Assembly (NCBI GenBank): GCA_027186245.1
Contig: CP114481.1
Coordinates: forward strand, 50,995,501 to 51,059,500
Direction of reading: 5' to 3'
DNA: 64,000 bases
Source: Coriaria nepalensis
Taxonomy: Eukaryota > Streptophyta > Magnoliopsida > Cucurbitales > Coriariaceae
Shown here: positions 46,882 through 60,233 of the stretch, piece by piece
Position numbering within the stretch: the first letter of the stretch is position 1
Layout of the letters: every line of letters starts with the position of its first letter
Translations under genes and position numbers: made by a program
Notes under the pieces: generated by a model
What the model saw: the letters and a program-made list of their open reading frames with translations, nothing else
Databases searched by the model: none
What the model was told of the DNA's origin: nothing

Positions 46882-48914
46882 GGAAGAAAATAATGTTTGA
46901 AGGGCGAAAATAGAATTCGTTCGAATTAATTTAGAATGATTGAATGACTAGAAGAGACTCAATGACATGACTTTAAGGCTAAACAAATTCATTGTTGCCT
47001 ATAATAGATCACATGCAAGTTATGCACGAAAGTCATGTTTAAAGGCCGAATTTCGTTCGAAGTGAATTAGTATGATTTACAGACTAAAAGAGACGCAAAA
47101 ATATGACTTTAAGGCTAAAAATGCATCGTTGCCATCAATAGATCAATTGCAAGTTATGCATGAAAGTCTCGTTCTAAATGCAAAAAGAGAATTGGTTCGA
47201 AGTGCCTTCAAACAATTTAATGATTGAAAAGACTGAGTGATATGCTTTTTAATGCTAAAATAATGCATTGTTGTATTCAATAGATTAATTACAAGTCATG
47301 TAAGAAAATAATGTTTGAAGGGCGAAAATAGAATTCGTTCGAAATAATTTAGAATGATTGAATGACTAGAAGAGACTCAATGACATGACTTTAAGGCTAA
47401 ACAAATTCATTGTTGCCTATAATAGATCAACTGCAACTTATGCACGAAAGTTATGTTTAAAGGCCGAATTTCGTTCGAAGTGCTTTTAAAGATTTAATGA
47501 CTAAAAGAGACGTAATAATATGACTTTCAGGCTAAAAAATCAATAGTTCCCTTCAATAGATCAATTGCAAGTTATGCATGAAAGTCGCGTTCTAAATGCA
47601 AAAATAGAATTGGTTCGAAGTGCCTTCAAACAATTTAATGATTGAAAAGACTGAGTGATATGCTTTTTAATGCTAAAATAATGCATTGTTGTCTTCAATA
47701 GATTAATTACAAGTTATGTAAGAAAATAATGTTTGAAGGGCGAAAATAGAATTCGTTCGAATTAATTTAGAATGATTGAATGACTAGAAGAGACTCAGTG
47801 AAATGACTAGAAGGCTAAACAAATGCATTGTTGCCTATAATAGATCACCTGCAAGTTATGCATGAAAGACATGTTTAAAGCCCGAATTTCGTACAAAGTG
47901 ATTTAAAATGATTTACCGACTAAAAGAGACTCAAAAATAAGACTTTAAGGCTAAAAAATGCATAGTTGCCATCAATAGATCAACTTCAAGTTATGCATGA
48001 AAGTCGCGTTTTAAATGCAAAAACAAAATTGGTTCAAAGTGCCGTCAAAAAATTTAATGATTGAAAAGACTGAGTGATATGCTTTTTAATGCTAAAATAA
48101 TGCACTGTTGTATTCGGTAGATTAATTGCAAGTTATGTAAGAAAATAATGTTTGAAGGGCGAAAATAGAATTCGTTCGAATTAATTTAGAATGATTGAAA
48201 GACTAGAAGAGACTCAATGACATGACTTTAAGGCTAAACAAATGCATTGTTGCCTATAATAGATCACCTGCAAGTTATGCACGAAAGACATGTTTAAAGC
48301 CTGAATTTCGTACAAAGTGATTTAGAATGATTTACCGACTAAAAGAGACTCAAAAATACGACTTTAAGGCTAAAAAATGCATAGTTGCCATCAATAGATC
48401 AACTGCAAGTTATGCATGAAAGTCGCGTTTTAAATGCAAAAACAAAATTGGTTCAAAGTGCCGTCAAAAAATTTAATGATTGAAAAGACTGAGTGATATG
48501 CTTTTTAATGCTAAAATAATGCACTGTTGTATTCCGTAGATTAATTGCAAGTTATGTAAGAAAATAATGTTTGAAGGGCGAAAATAGAATTCGTTCGAAT
48601 TAATTTAGAATGATTGAAAGACTAGAAGAGACTCAATGACATGACTTTAAGGCTAAACAAATTCATTGTTGACTATAATAGATCACATGCAAGTTATGCA
48701 CGAAAGTCATTTTTAAAGGCCGAATTTCGTTCGAAGTGAATTAGAATGATTTACAGACTAAAAGAGACGCAAAAATATGACTTTAAGGCTAAAAAATGCA
48801 TAGTTGCCATCAAGAGATCAATTGCAAGTTATGCAAGAAAGTCGCGTTTTAAATGCAAAAAGAGAAATGGTTCGAAGTGCCTTCAAACATTTTAATTATT
48901 GAAAAGATCGAGTG
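46822..48914 (+). repeat. Trimers 113-117, with single-trimer duplication
   Basis: Units start at 46822, 47240, 47658, 48077 and 48496. The units at 45983 and 47240 share acaagtcatg and cgaaataattt (offset 1257 bp, three trimers). The segment from about 47820 (atcacctgcaag, gaaagacatg, ttaaagcc) through gattgaaagactag repeats once 419 bp later, at about 48239-48659, so one trimer has been tandemly duplicated and the X/Y alternation is broken here. Confidence 0.85.
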
Positions 48915-49371
48915 ATATCCTTTTTAGTGCTAAAATAATGCATTGTTGTCTTCAATCGATTAATTACAAGTTATGTAAGAAAATAATGTTTGAAGGGCAA
49001 AAATAGAATTCGTTCGAATTAATTTACGATGATTTAATGACTAGAAGAGACTTAGTGACATGACTTTAAGGCTAAACAAATGCATTGTTGCCTATAATAG
49101 ATCAACTGCAAGTTATGCACGAAAGTCATGTTTCAAGGCCGAATTTCTTACAAAGTGATTTTGAATGATTTACAGACTAAAAGAGACTAAAAAATAAGAC
49201 TTTAAGGCTAAAAAATGCATAGTTTCCATCAATAGATCAATTGCAAGTTATGCATGAAAGTCGCGTTTTAAATGCAAAAACAAAATGGGTTCAAAGTGCC
49301 GTCAAAAAATTTAATGATTGAAAAGACTGAGTGATATGCTTTTTAATGGTAAAATAATGCAATGTTGTATT
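48915..49371 (+). repeat. X-like trimer before right block copy
   Basis: Unit 48915 opens atatcc with tttttagtgc, has gggcaaaaatag, aatttacgatg, cttacaaagtg and tttacagac, and ends gtcaaaaaattt. It leads into the unit at 49334, whose start aatggtaaaat differs from the partner block and whose A has the one-base-shorter gaaggcgaaaat. Nothing but satellite is present. Confidence 0.8.
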
Positions 49372-52300
49372 CGGTAGATTAATTGCAAGTTATGTAAGAA
49401 AATAATGTTTGAAGGCGAAAATAGAATTCGTTCGAATTAATTTAGAATGATTGAATGACTAGAAGAGACTCAATGACATGACTTTAAGGCTAAACAAATT
49501 CATTGTTGACTATAATAGATCACATGCAAGTTATGCACGAAAGTCATTTTTAAAGGCCGAATTTCGTTCGAAGTGATTTAGAATGATTTACAGACTAAAA
49601 GAGACGCAAAAATATGACTTTAAGGCTAAAAAATGCATAGTTGCCATCAATAGATCAATTGCAAGTTATGCATGAAAGTCGCGTTCTAAATGCAAAAATA
49701 GAATTGGTTCGAAGTGCCTTCAGACAATTTAATGATTGAAAAGACTGAGTGATATGCTTTTTAATATTAAAATAATGCATTGTTGTCTTCAATAGATTAA
49801 TTACAAGATATGTAAGAAAATAATGTTTGAAGGGCGAAAATAGAATTCGTTCGAATTAATTTAGAATTGTTGAATGACTAGAAGAGACTCAGTGAAATGA
49901 CTTTAAGGCTAAACAAATTCATTGTTGCCTATAACAGATCAACTGCAAGTAATGCACGAAAGTCATGTTTAAAGGCAGAATTTCGTTCGAAGTGCTTTAG
50001 AATGATTTACTGACTAAAAGAGACGCAAAAATATGAGTTTAAGGCTAAAAAAATGCATAGTTGCCATCAATAGATCAACTGCAAGTTATGCATGAAAGTC
50101 GCGTTTTAAATGCAAAAACAAAATTGGTTCAAAGTGCCGTCAAACAAGTTAATGATTGAAAAGACTGAGTGATATGCTTTTTAATGCTAAAATAATGCAT
50201 TGTTGTACTCGGTAGATTAATTGCAAGTTATTGAAGAAAATAATGTTTCAAGGGCGAAAATAGAATTCGTTCGAATTAATTTAGAATGATTGAATGACTA
50301 GAAGAGACTCAATGACATGACTTTAAGGCTAAACAAATTCATTGTTGACTATAATAGATCACATGCAAGTTATGCACGAAAGTGATTTTTAAAGGCCGAA
50401 TTTCGTTCGAAGTGAATTAGAATGATTTACAGACTAAAAGAGACGCAAAAATATGACTTTAAGGCTAAAAAATGCATAGTTGCCATCAAGAGATCAATTG
50501 CAAGTTATGCAAGAAAGTCGCGTTTTAAATGCAAAAAGAGAAATGGTTCGAAGTGCCTTCAAACAATTTAATTATTGAAAAGATCGAGTGATATCCTTTT
50601 TAATGCTGAAATAATGCATTGTTGTCTTCAATCGATTAATTACAAGTTATGTAAGAAAATAATGTTTGAAGGGCAAAAATAGAATTCGTTCGAATTAATT
50701 TAGAATGATTTAATGAATAGAAGAGACTTAGTGACATGACTTTAAGGCTAAACAAATGCATTGTTGCCTATAATAGATCAACTGCAAGTTATGCACGAAA
50801 GTCATGTTTCAAGGCCGAATTTCGTACAAAGTGATTTCGAATGATTTACCGACTAAAAAAGACTAAAAAATAAGACTTTAAGGCTAAAAAATGCATAGTT
50901 GCCATCAATAGATCAACTGCAAGTTATGCATGAAAGTCGAGTTCTAAATGCAAAAAGAGAATTGGTTCGAAGTGCCTTCAAACAATTTAATGATTGAAAA
51001 GACTCAGTGATATGCTTTTTAATGCTTAAATAATGCATTGTTGTCTTCAATTGATTAATTACAAGTTATGTAAGAAAATAATGTTTGAAGGGCGAAAATA
51101 GAATTCGTTCGAATTAATTTAGAATGATTGAATGACTAGAAGAGACTCAATGACATGACTTTAAGGCTAAACAAATTCATTGTTGCCTATAATAGATCAC
51201 ATGCAAGTTATGCACGAAAGTGATTTTTAAAGGCCGAATTTCGTTCGAAGTGAATTAGAATGATTTACAGACTAAAAGAGACGCAAAAATATGACTTTAA
51301 GGCTAAAAAATGCATAGTTGCCATCAAGAGATCAATTGCAAGTTATGCAAGAAAGTCGCGTTTTAAATGCAAAAAGAGAAATGGTTCGAAGTGCCTTCAA
51401 ACAATTTAATTATTGAAAAGATCGAGTGATATCCTTTTTAATGCTGAAATAATGCATTGTTGTCTTCAATCGATTAATTACAAGTTATGTAAGAAAATAA
51501 TGTTTGAAGGGCAAAAATAGAATTCGTTCGAATTAATTTAGAATGATTTAATGAATAGAAGAGACTTAGTGACATGACTTTAAGGCTAAACAAATGCATT
51601 GTTGCCTATAATAGATCAACTGCAAGTTATGCACGAAAGTCATGTTTCAAGGCCGAATTTCGTACAAAGTGATTTCGAATGATTTACCGACTAAAAAAGA
51701 CTAAAAAATAAGACTTTAAGGCTAAAAAATGCATAGTTGCCATCAATAGATCAACTGCAAGTTATGCATGAAAGTCGAGTTCTAAATGCAAAAAAAAAAT
51801 TAGTTCAAAGTGCCGTCAAAAAATTTAATGATTGAAAAGACTGAGTTATATGCTTTTTAATGCTAAAATAATGCACTGTTGTATTCAGTAGATTAATTGC
51901 AAGTTATGTAAGAAAATAATGTTTGAAGGGCGAAAATAGAATTCGTTCGAATTAATTTAGAATGATTGAATGACTAGAAGAGACTCAATGACATGACTTT
52001 AAGGCTAAACAAATTCATTGTTGCCTATAATAGATCACATGCAAGTTATGCACGAAAGTCATTTTTAAAGGCCGATTTTCGTTCGAAGTGATTTAGAATG
52101 ATTTACAGACTAAAAGAGACGCAAAAATATGACTTTAAGGCTAAAAAATGCATAGTTGCCATCAATAGATCAATTGCAAGTTATACATGAAAGTCGCGTT
52201 CCAAATGCAAAAATAGAATTGGTTCGAACTGCCTTCAAACAATTTAATGATTGAAAAGACTGAGTGATATGCTTTTTAATGCTAAAATAATGCATTGTTG

Positions 52301-53122
52301 TCTTCAATAGATTAATTACAAGTTATGTAAGAAAATAATGTTTGAAGGGCGAAAATAGATTTCGTTCGAATTAATTTAGAATGATTGAATGACTAGAAGA
52401 GACTCAGTGAAATGACTTTAAGGCTAAACAAATTCATTGTTGGCTATAATAGATCAACTGCAAGTAATGCACGAAAGTCATGTTTAAAGGCAGAATTTCG
52501 TTCGAAGTGCTTTAGAATGATTTACTGACTAAAAGAGACGCAAAAATAAGACTTTAAGGCTAAAAAATGCATAGTTGCCATCAATAGATCAACTGCAAGT
52601 TGTGCATGAAAGTCGCGTTTTAAATGCAGAAACAAAAGTGGTTCAAAGTGCCGTCAAACAATTTAATGATTGAAAAGACTGAGTGATATGCTTTTTAATG
52701 CTAAAATAATGCATTGTTGTATTCAGAAGATTAATTGCAAGTTATGTAAGAAAATAATGTTTGAAGGGCGAAAATAGAATTCGTTCGAATTAATTTAGAA
52801 TGATTGAATGACTAGAAGTGACTCAATGACATGACTTTAAGGCTAAATAAATTCATTGTTGCCTATAATAGATCAACTGCAAGTAATGTACGAAAGTCAT
52901 GTTTAAAGGCCGAATTTCGTTCGGAGTACTTTAGAAAGATTTAATGACTAAAAGAGACGTAATAATATGACTTTAAGGCTAAAAAATCAATAGTTGCCTT
53001 CAATAGATCAATTGCAAATTATGCATGAAAGTCGCGTTCTAAATGCAAAAAGAGAATTGGTTCGGAGTGCCTTCAAACAATTTAATGATTGAAAAGACTG
53101 AGTGATATGCTTTTTAATGCTA
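49372..53122 (+). repeat. Nine-trimer block, right copy (partner 42250-46000)
   Basis: Units start at 49334, 49752, 50172, 50591, 51010, 51429, 51848, 52267 and 52686. It follows the left copy at +7122 bp except in the 51010-51847 pair, which takes part in a local 838 bp tandem duplication. After 53105 the A subunit carries the rare ttctcttcaatccattag, otherwise found in the left copy at about 44339 (offset 8798 bp, 21 trimers), so this end was rejoined to another register. Confidence 0.87.
50290..51797 (+). repeat. 838 bp tandem duplication of a trimer pair
   Basis: From about 50290 to 51000 and again 838 bp later, the words agtgatttttaaagg, cgaagtgaattag, catcaagagatc, atgcaagaaag, aatgctgaaat, tttaatgaatag, ttcgaatgatttacc and aagtcgagttc occur in the same order. 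The copies part near 51797, where the second copy has a run of ten A residues and attagttcaaag instead of gagaattggttcgaag. Confidence 0.88.
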
Positions 53123-56100
53123 AAATAATGCATTGTTCTCTTCAATCCATTAGTTACAAGTTATGTCAGAAAATAATGTTTGAAGGGCGAAAATAGAATT
53201 CGTTCGAATTAATTTAGAATGATTGAATGACTAGAAGAGACTCAATGACATGACTTTAAGGCTAAACAAATTCATTGTTGCCTATAATAGATCAACTGCA
53301 AGTAATGCATGAAAGTCATGTTTAAAGGCCGAATTTCGTTCGAAGTGCTTTAGAATGATTTACTGACTAAAAGAGACGCAAGAATATGAGTTTAAGGCTA
53401 AAAAAATTCATAGTTGCCATCAATAGATCAATTGCAAGTTATGCATGAAAGTCGCGTTTTAAATGCAAAAAGAGAAATAGTTCGAAGTGTTGTCAAACAA
53501 TTTACTTATTGAGAAGTTCGAGTGATATCCTTTTTAATGCTAAAATAATGCATTGTTGTCTTCAATCGATTAATTACAAGTTATGTAAGAAAATAATGTT
53601 TGAAGGGAAAAAATAGAATTCGTTCGAATTAATTTAGAATGATTTAATGACTAGAAGAGACTTAGTGACATGACTTTAAGGCTAAACAAATGCATTGTTG
53701 CCTATAATAGATCAACTGCAAGTTATGCACGAAAGACATGTTTAAATGCCGAATTTCGTACGAAGTGATTTAGAATGATTTACTGACTAAAAGAGACGCA
53801 AAAATAAGACTTTAAGGCTAAAAAATGCATAGTTGCCATCAATACATCAACTGCAAGTTGTGCATGAAAGTCGCGTTTTAAATGTAGAAACAAAATTGGT
53901 TCGAAGTGCCGTCAAACAATCTAATGATTGAAAAGACTGAGTGATATGCTTTTTAATGCTAAAATAATGCATTGTTGTATTCAGTAGATTAATTGCAAGT
54001 TATGTAAGGAAATAATGTTTGAAGGGCGAAAATAGAATTCGTTCGAATTAATTTAGAATGATTGAATGACTAGAAGTGACTCAATGACATGACTTTAAGG
54101 CTAAATAAATTCATTGTTGCCTATAATAGATCAACTGCAAGTAATGCACGAAAGTCATGTTTAAAGGCCGAATTTCGTTCGGAGTACTTTAGAAAGATTT
54201 AATGACTAAAAGAGACGTAATAATATGACTTTAAGGCGAAAAAATTAATAGTTGCCTTCAATAGATCAACTGCAAGTTATGCATGAAAGTCGCGTTCTAA
54301 ATGCAAAAAGAGAATTGGTTCGAAGTGCCTGCAAACAATTTAATGATTGAAAAGACTGAGTGATATGCTTTTTAATGCTAAAATAATGCATTGTTGTATT
54401 CGGTAGATTAATTGCAAGTTATGTAAGAAAATAATGTTTGAAGGGCGAAAATAGAATGCGTTCGAATTAATTTAGAATGATTTAATGCCTAGAAGAGACT
54501 CAGTGAAATGACTTGAAGGCTAAACAAATTCATTGTTGCCTATAATAGATCAACTGCAAGTAATGCACGAAAGTCATGTTTAAAGGCCGAATTTCGTTCG
54601 AAGTGAATTAGAATGATTTACTGACTAAAAGAGACGCAAGAATATGAGTTTAAGGCTAAAAAAATGCATAGTTGCCATCAATAGATCAATTGCAAGTTAT
54701 GCATGAAAGTCGCGTTTTAAATGCAAAAAGAGAAATGGTTCGAAGTGCCTTCAAACAATTTAATTATTGAAAAGATCGAGTGATATCCTTTTTAATGCTA
54801 AAATAATGCATTGTTGTCTTCAATCGATTAATTACAAGTTATGTAAGAAAATAATGTTTGAAGGGCAAAAATAGAATTCATTCGAATTAATTTAGAATTA
54901 TTTAATGACTAGATGAGACTTAGTGACATGACTTTAAGGCTAAACAAATGCATTGTTGCCTATAATAGATCAACTGCAAGTTATGCACGAAAGACATGTT
55001 TAAAGGCCGAGTTTCGTACAAAGTGATTTAGAATGATTTACCGACTAAAAGAGACTCAAAAATAAGACTTTAAGGCTAAGAAATGCATAGTTGCCATCAA
55101 TAGATCAACTGCAAGTTATGTATGAAAGTCGCGTTTTAAATGCAAAAACAAAATTGGTTCAAAGTGCCGTCAAACAATTTAATGATTGAAAAGACTGAGT
55201 GATATGCTTTTTAATGCTAAAATAATGCATTGTTGTATTCGGTAGACTAATTGCAAGTTATGTAAGAAAATAATGTTTGAAGGGCGAAAATAGAATTCGT
55301 TCGAATTAATTTAGAATGATTTAATGACTAGAAGAGACTCAGTGAAATGACTTTAAGGCTAAACAAATTCATTGTTGCCTATAATAGATCAACTGCAAGT
55401 AATGCACGAAAGTCATTTTTAAAGGCCGAATTTCGTTCGAAGTGCTTTAAAATGATTTACTGACTACAAGAGACGCAAAAATATGACTTTAAGGCTAAAA
55501 AATGCATAGTTGCCACCAATAGATCAATTGCAAGTTATGCATGAAAGTCGTGTTCTAAATGCAAAAAGAGAATTGGTTCGAAGTGCCTTCAAACAATTTA
55601 ATGATCGAAAAGACTCAGTGATATGCTTTTTAATGCTTAAATAATGCATTGTTGTCTTCAATTGATTAATTACAAGTTATGTAAGAAAATAATGTTTGAA
55701 GGGCAAAAATAGAATTCGTTCAAATTAATTTAGAATGATTTAATGACTAGAAGAGACTCAATGACATGACTTTAAGGCTAAACAAATGCATTGTTGCCTT
55801 CAATAGTTCAACTGCAAGTTACGCACGAAAGTCATGTTTAAAGGCCGAATTTCGTTCGAAGTGATTTAGAATGATTTACTGACTAAAAGAGACGCAGAAA
55901 TATGACTTTAAGGCTAAAAAAATGCATAGTTGCCATCAATAGATCAATTGCAAGTTATGCATGAAAGTCGAGTTCTAAATGCAAAAAGAGAATTGGTTCG
56001 AAGTGCCTTCAAACAATTTAATGATTGAAAAGACTCAGTGATATGCTTTTTAATGCTTAAATAATGCATTGTTGTCTTCAATTGATTAATTACAAGTTAT

Positions 56101-58555
56101 GTAAGAAAATAATGTTTGAAGGGCAAAAATAGAATTCGTTCGAATTAATTTAGAATGATTTAATGATTGGAAGAGACTCAATGACATGACTTTAAGGCTA
56201 AACAAGTGCATTGTTGCCTTCGATAGATCAACTGCAAGTTACGCACGAATGTCATGTTTAAAGGCCGAATTTCGTACGAAGTGATTTAGAATGATTTACT
56301 GACTAAAAGAGACGCAAAAATAAGACTTTAAGGCTAAAAAATGCATAGTTGCCATCAATAGATCAACTGCAAGTTATGCATGAAAGTCGTGTTTTAAATA
56401 CAAAAACAAAATTGGTTCAAAGTGCCGTCAAACAATTTAATGATTGAAAAGACCGAGTGATATGCTTTTTAATGCTAAAATAATGCATTGTTGTATTCAG
56501 CAGATTAATTGCAAGTTATGTAAGAAAATAATGTTTGAAGGGCGAAAATAGAATTCGTTCGAATTAATTTAGAATGATTGAATGACTAGAAGAGACTCAA
56601 TGACATGAATTTAAGGCTAAACAAATTCATTGTTGCCTAGAATAGATCACATGCAAGTTATGCACGAAAGTCATGTTTAAAGGCCGAATTTCGTTCGAAG
56701 TGATTTAGAATGATTTACAGACTAAAAGAGACGCAAAAATATGACTTTAAGGCTAAAAAATGCATAGTTGCCACCAATAGATCAATTGCAAGTTATGCAT
56801 GAAAGTCGTGTTATAAATGCAAAAAGAGAATTGGTTCGAAGTGCCTTCAAACAATTTAATGATTGAAAAGACTCAGTGATATGCTTTTTAATGCTTAAAT
56901 AATGCATTGTTGTCTTCAATTGATTAATTACAAGTTATGTAAGAAAATAATGTTTGAAGGGCAAAAATAGAATTCGTTCGAATTAATTTAGAATGATTTA
57001 ATGACTAGAAGAGACTCAATGACATGACTTTAAGGCTAAACAAATGCATTGTTGCCTTCAATAGATCAACTGCAAGTTACGCACGAAAGTCATGTTTAAA
57101 GGCCGAATTTCGTTCGAAGTGATTTAGAATGATTTACTGACTAAAAGAGACGCAAAAATAAGACTTTAAGGCTAAAAAATGCATAGTTGCCATCAATAGA
57201 TCAACTGCAAGTTATGCATGAAAGTCGCGTTTTAAATGCAAAAACAAAATTGGTTTAAAGTGCCGTCAAACAATTTAATGATTGAAAAGACTGAGTGATA
57301 TGCTTTTTAATGCTAAAATAATGCATTGTTACATTCAGTAGATTAATTGCAAGTTATGTAAGAAAATAATGTTTGAAGGGCAAAAATAGAATTCGTTCGA
57401 ATTAATTTAGAATGATTGAATGACTAGAAGAGACTCAATGACATGACTTTAAGGCTAAAGAAATTCATTGTTGCATATAATAGATCACATGCAAGTTATG
57501 CACGAAAGTCACGTTTAAAGGCCGAATTTCGTTCGAAGTGATTTAGAATGATTTACTGACTAAAAGAGACGCAGAAATATGACTTTAAGGCTAAAAAAAT
57601 GCATAGTTGCCATCAATAGATCAATTGCAAGTTATGCATGAAAGTCGAGTTCTAAATGCAAAAAGAGAATTGGTTCGAAGTGCCTTCAAACAATTTAATG
57701 ATTGAAAAGACTGAGTGATATGCTTTTTAATGCTAAAATAATGCATTGTTGTCTTCAATAGATTAATTACAAGTTATGTACGAAAATAATGTTTGAAGGG
57801 CAAAAATAGAATTCGTTCGAATTAATTTAGAATGATTTAATGACTGGAAGAGACTCAATGACATGACTTTAAGGCTAAACAAATGCATTGTTGCCTTCGA
57901 TAGATCAACTGCAAGTTATGCACGAATGTCATGTTTAAAGGCCGAATTTCGTACGAAGTGATTTAGAATGATTTACTGACTAAAAGAGAAGCAAAAATAA
58001 GACTTTAAGGCTAAAAAATGCATAGTTGCCATCAATAGATCAACTGCAAGTTATGCATGAAAGTCGCGTTTTAAATGCAAAAACAAAATTGGTTCAAAGT
58101 GCCGTCAAACAATTTAATGATTGAAAAGACCGAGTGATATGCTTTTTAATGGTAAAATAATGCATTGTTGTATTCAATAGATTAATTGCAAGTTATGTAA
58201 GAAAATAATGTTTGGAGGGCGAAAAAAGAATTCGTTCGAATTAATTTAGAATGATTGAATGACTAGAAGGGACTCAATGACATGACTTTAAGGCTAAACA
58301 AATTCATTGTTGCCTATAATAGATCACATGCAAGTTATGCACGAAAGTCATGTTTAAAGGCCGAATTTCGTTCGAAGTGATTTAGAATGATTTACAGACT
58401 AAAAGAGACGCAAAAATATGACTTTAAGGCTAAAAAATGCATAGTTGCCACCAATAGATCAATTGCAAGTTATGCATGAAAGTCGTGTTCTAAATGCAAA
58501 AAGAGAATTGGTTCGAAGTGCCTTCAAACAATTTAATGATTGAAAAGACTCAGTG
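53105..58555 (+). repeat. Right X/Y-like trimers, units 128-140
   Basis: Units start at 53105, 53525, 53944, 54363, 54783, 55202, 55621, 56041, 56460, 56879, 57298, 57718 and 58137. Group markers are aatgcttaaataatgc with cttcaattg (55621, 56041, 56879; also 51010), gattggaag or gactggaag with gccttcgatag and gaatgtcatg (56041, 57718; later 58976 and 59815), and gccaccaatag with gtcgtgttc (55202, 56460, 58137). The order changes every few units, so there is no stable HOR, but two- to four-trimer patterns recur. Confidence 0.82.
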
Positions 58556-60233
58556 ATATGCTTTTTAATGCATAAATAATGCATTGTTGTCTTTTGTAGA
58601 TTAATTGCAAGTTATGTAAGAAAATAATATTTGAAGCGCGAAAATAGAATTCGTTCGAATCAATTTAGAATGATTTAATGACTAGAAGAGACTCAGTGAC
58701 ACGACTTACAGGCTAAACAAATGCATTGTTGCCTTCAATACATCAACTGCAAGTTATACACGAAAGTCATGTTTAAAGGCCAAATTTCGTTCAAAGTGAT
58801 TTAGAATGATTTACCGACAAAAAGAGACTCAAAAATAAAACTTTAAGGCTAAAAAAATGCATAGTTGCCATCAATAGATCAATTGCAAGTTATGCATGAA
58901 AGTCGCGTTCTAAATGCAAAAAGAGAATTGGTTCGAAGTGCCTTCAAACAATTTAATTATTGAAAAGACTGAGTGATATGCCTTTTAATGCTAAAATAAT
59001 GCATTGTTGTCTTCAATAGATTAATTACAAGTTATGTAAGAAAATAATGTTTGAAGGGCAAAAATACAATTCGTTCGAATTAATTTAAAATGATTTAATG
59101 ACTGGAAGAGACTCAATGACATGACTTTAAGGCTAAACAAATGCATTGTTGCCTTCGATAGATCAACTGCAAGTTACGCATGAATGTCAGGTTTAAAGGC
59201 CGAATTTCGTACGAAGTGATTTAGAATGATTTACTGACTAAAAGAGACGCAAAAATAAGACCTTAAGGCTAAAAAATGCATAGTTCCCATCAATAGATCA
59301 ACTGCAAGTTATGCATGAAAGTCGCGTTTTAAATGCAAAAACAAAATTGGTTCAAAGTGCCTTCAAACAATTTAATGAATGAAAAGACTGAGTGATATGC
59401 TTTTTAATGCTAAAATAATGCATTGTTGTCTTTTGTAGATTAATTGCAAGTTATGTAAGAAAATAATATTTGAAGAGCGAAAATAGAATTCGTTCGAATC
59501 AATTTAGAATGATTTAATGACTAGAAGGGACTCAGTGACATGACTTACAGGCTAAACAAATGCATTGTTGCCTTCAATACATCAACTGCAAGTTATACAC
59601 GAAAGTCATGTTTAAAGGCCAAATTTCGTTCAAAGTGATTTAGAATGATTTTCCGACAAAAAGAGACTCAAAAATAAAACTTTAAGGCTAAAAAAATGCA
59701 TAGTTGCCATCAATAGATCAATTGCAAGTTATGCATGAAAGTCGCGTTCTAAATGCAAAAAGAGAATTGGTTCGAAGTGCCTTCAAACAATTTAATGATT
59801 GAAAAGACTGAGTGATATGCTTTTTAATGCTAAAATAATGCATTGTTGTCTTCAATAGATTAATTACAAGTTATGTAAGAAAATAATGTTTGAAGGGCAA
59901 AAATAGAATTCGTTCGAATTAATTTAGAATGATTTAATGACTGGAAGAGACTCAATGACATGACTTTAAGGCTAAACAAATGCATTGTTGCCTTCGATAG
60001 ATCAACTGCAAGTTACACACGAATGTCATATTTAAAGGCCGAATTTCGTACGAAGTGATTTAGAATGATTTACTGACTAAAAGAGACGCAAAAATAAGAC
60101 TTTAAGGCTAAAAAATGCATAGTTGCCATCAATAGATCAATTGCAAGTTATGCATGAAAGTCGCGTTTTAGATGCAAAAACAAAATTGGTTCAAAGTGCC
60201 GTCAAACAATTTAATGATTGAAAAGACTGAGTG
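58556..60233 (+). repeat. Two 839 bp dimers of a diverged type
   Basis: The dimer starting at 58556 (units 58556 and 58976) is repeated at 59395 (units 59395 and 59815). Its first unit has gtcttttgtag, aataatatttgaag, cgaatcaatt, acttacaggc, aatacatcaac, gttatacacg, ggccaaatttcg and gacaaaaagag. Its second has ctggaagagac and ccttcgatag. Differences include gaagcgcg versus gaagagcg and aatgcataaat versus aatgctaaaat. This is an independent amplification of the same dimer length found at 7140-10495. Confidence 0.88.
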
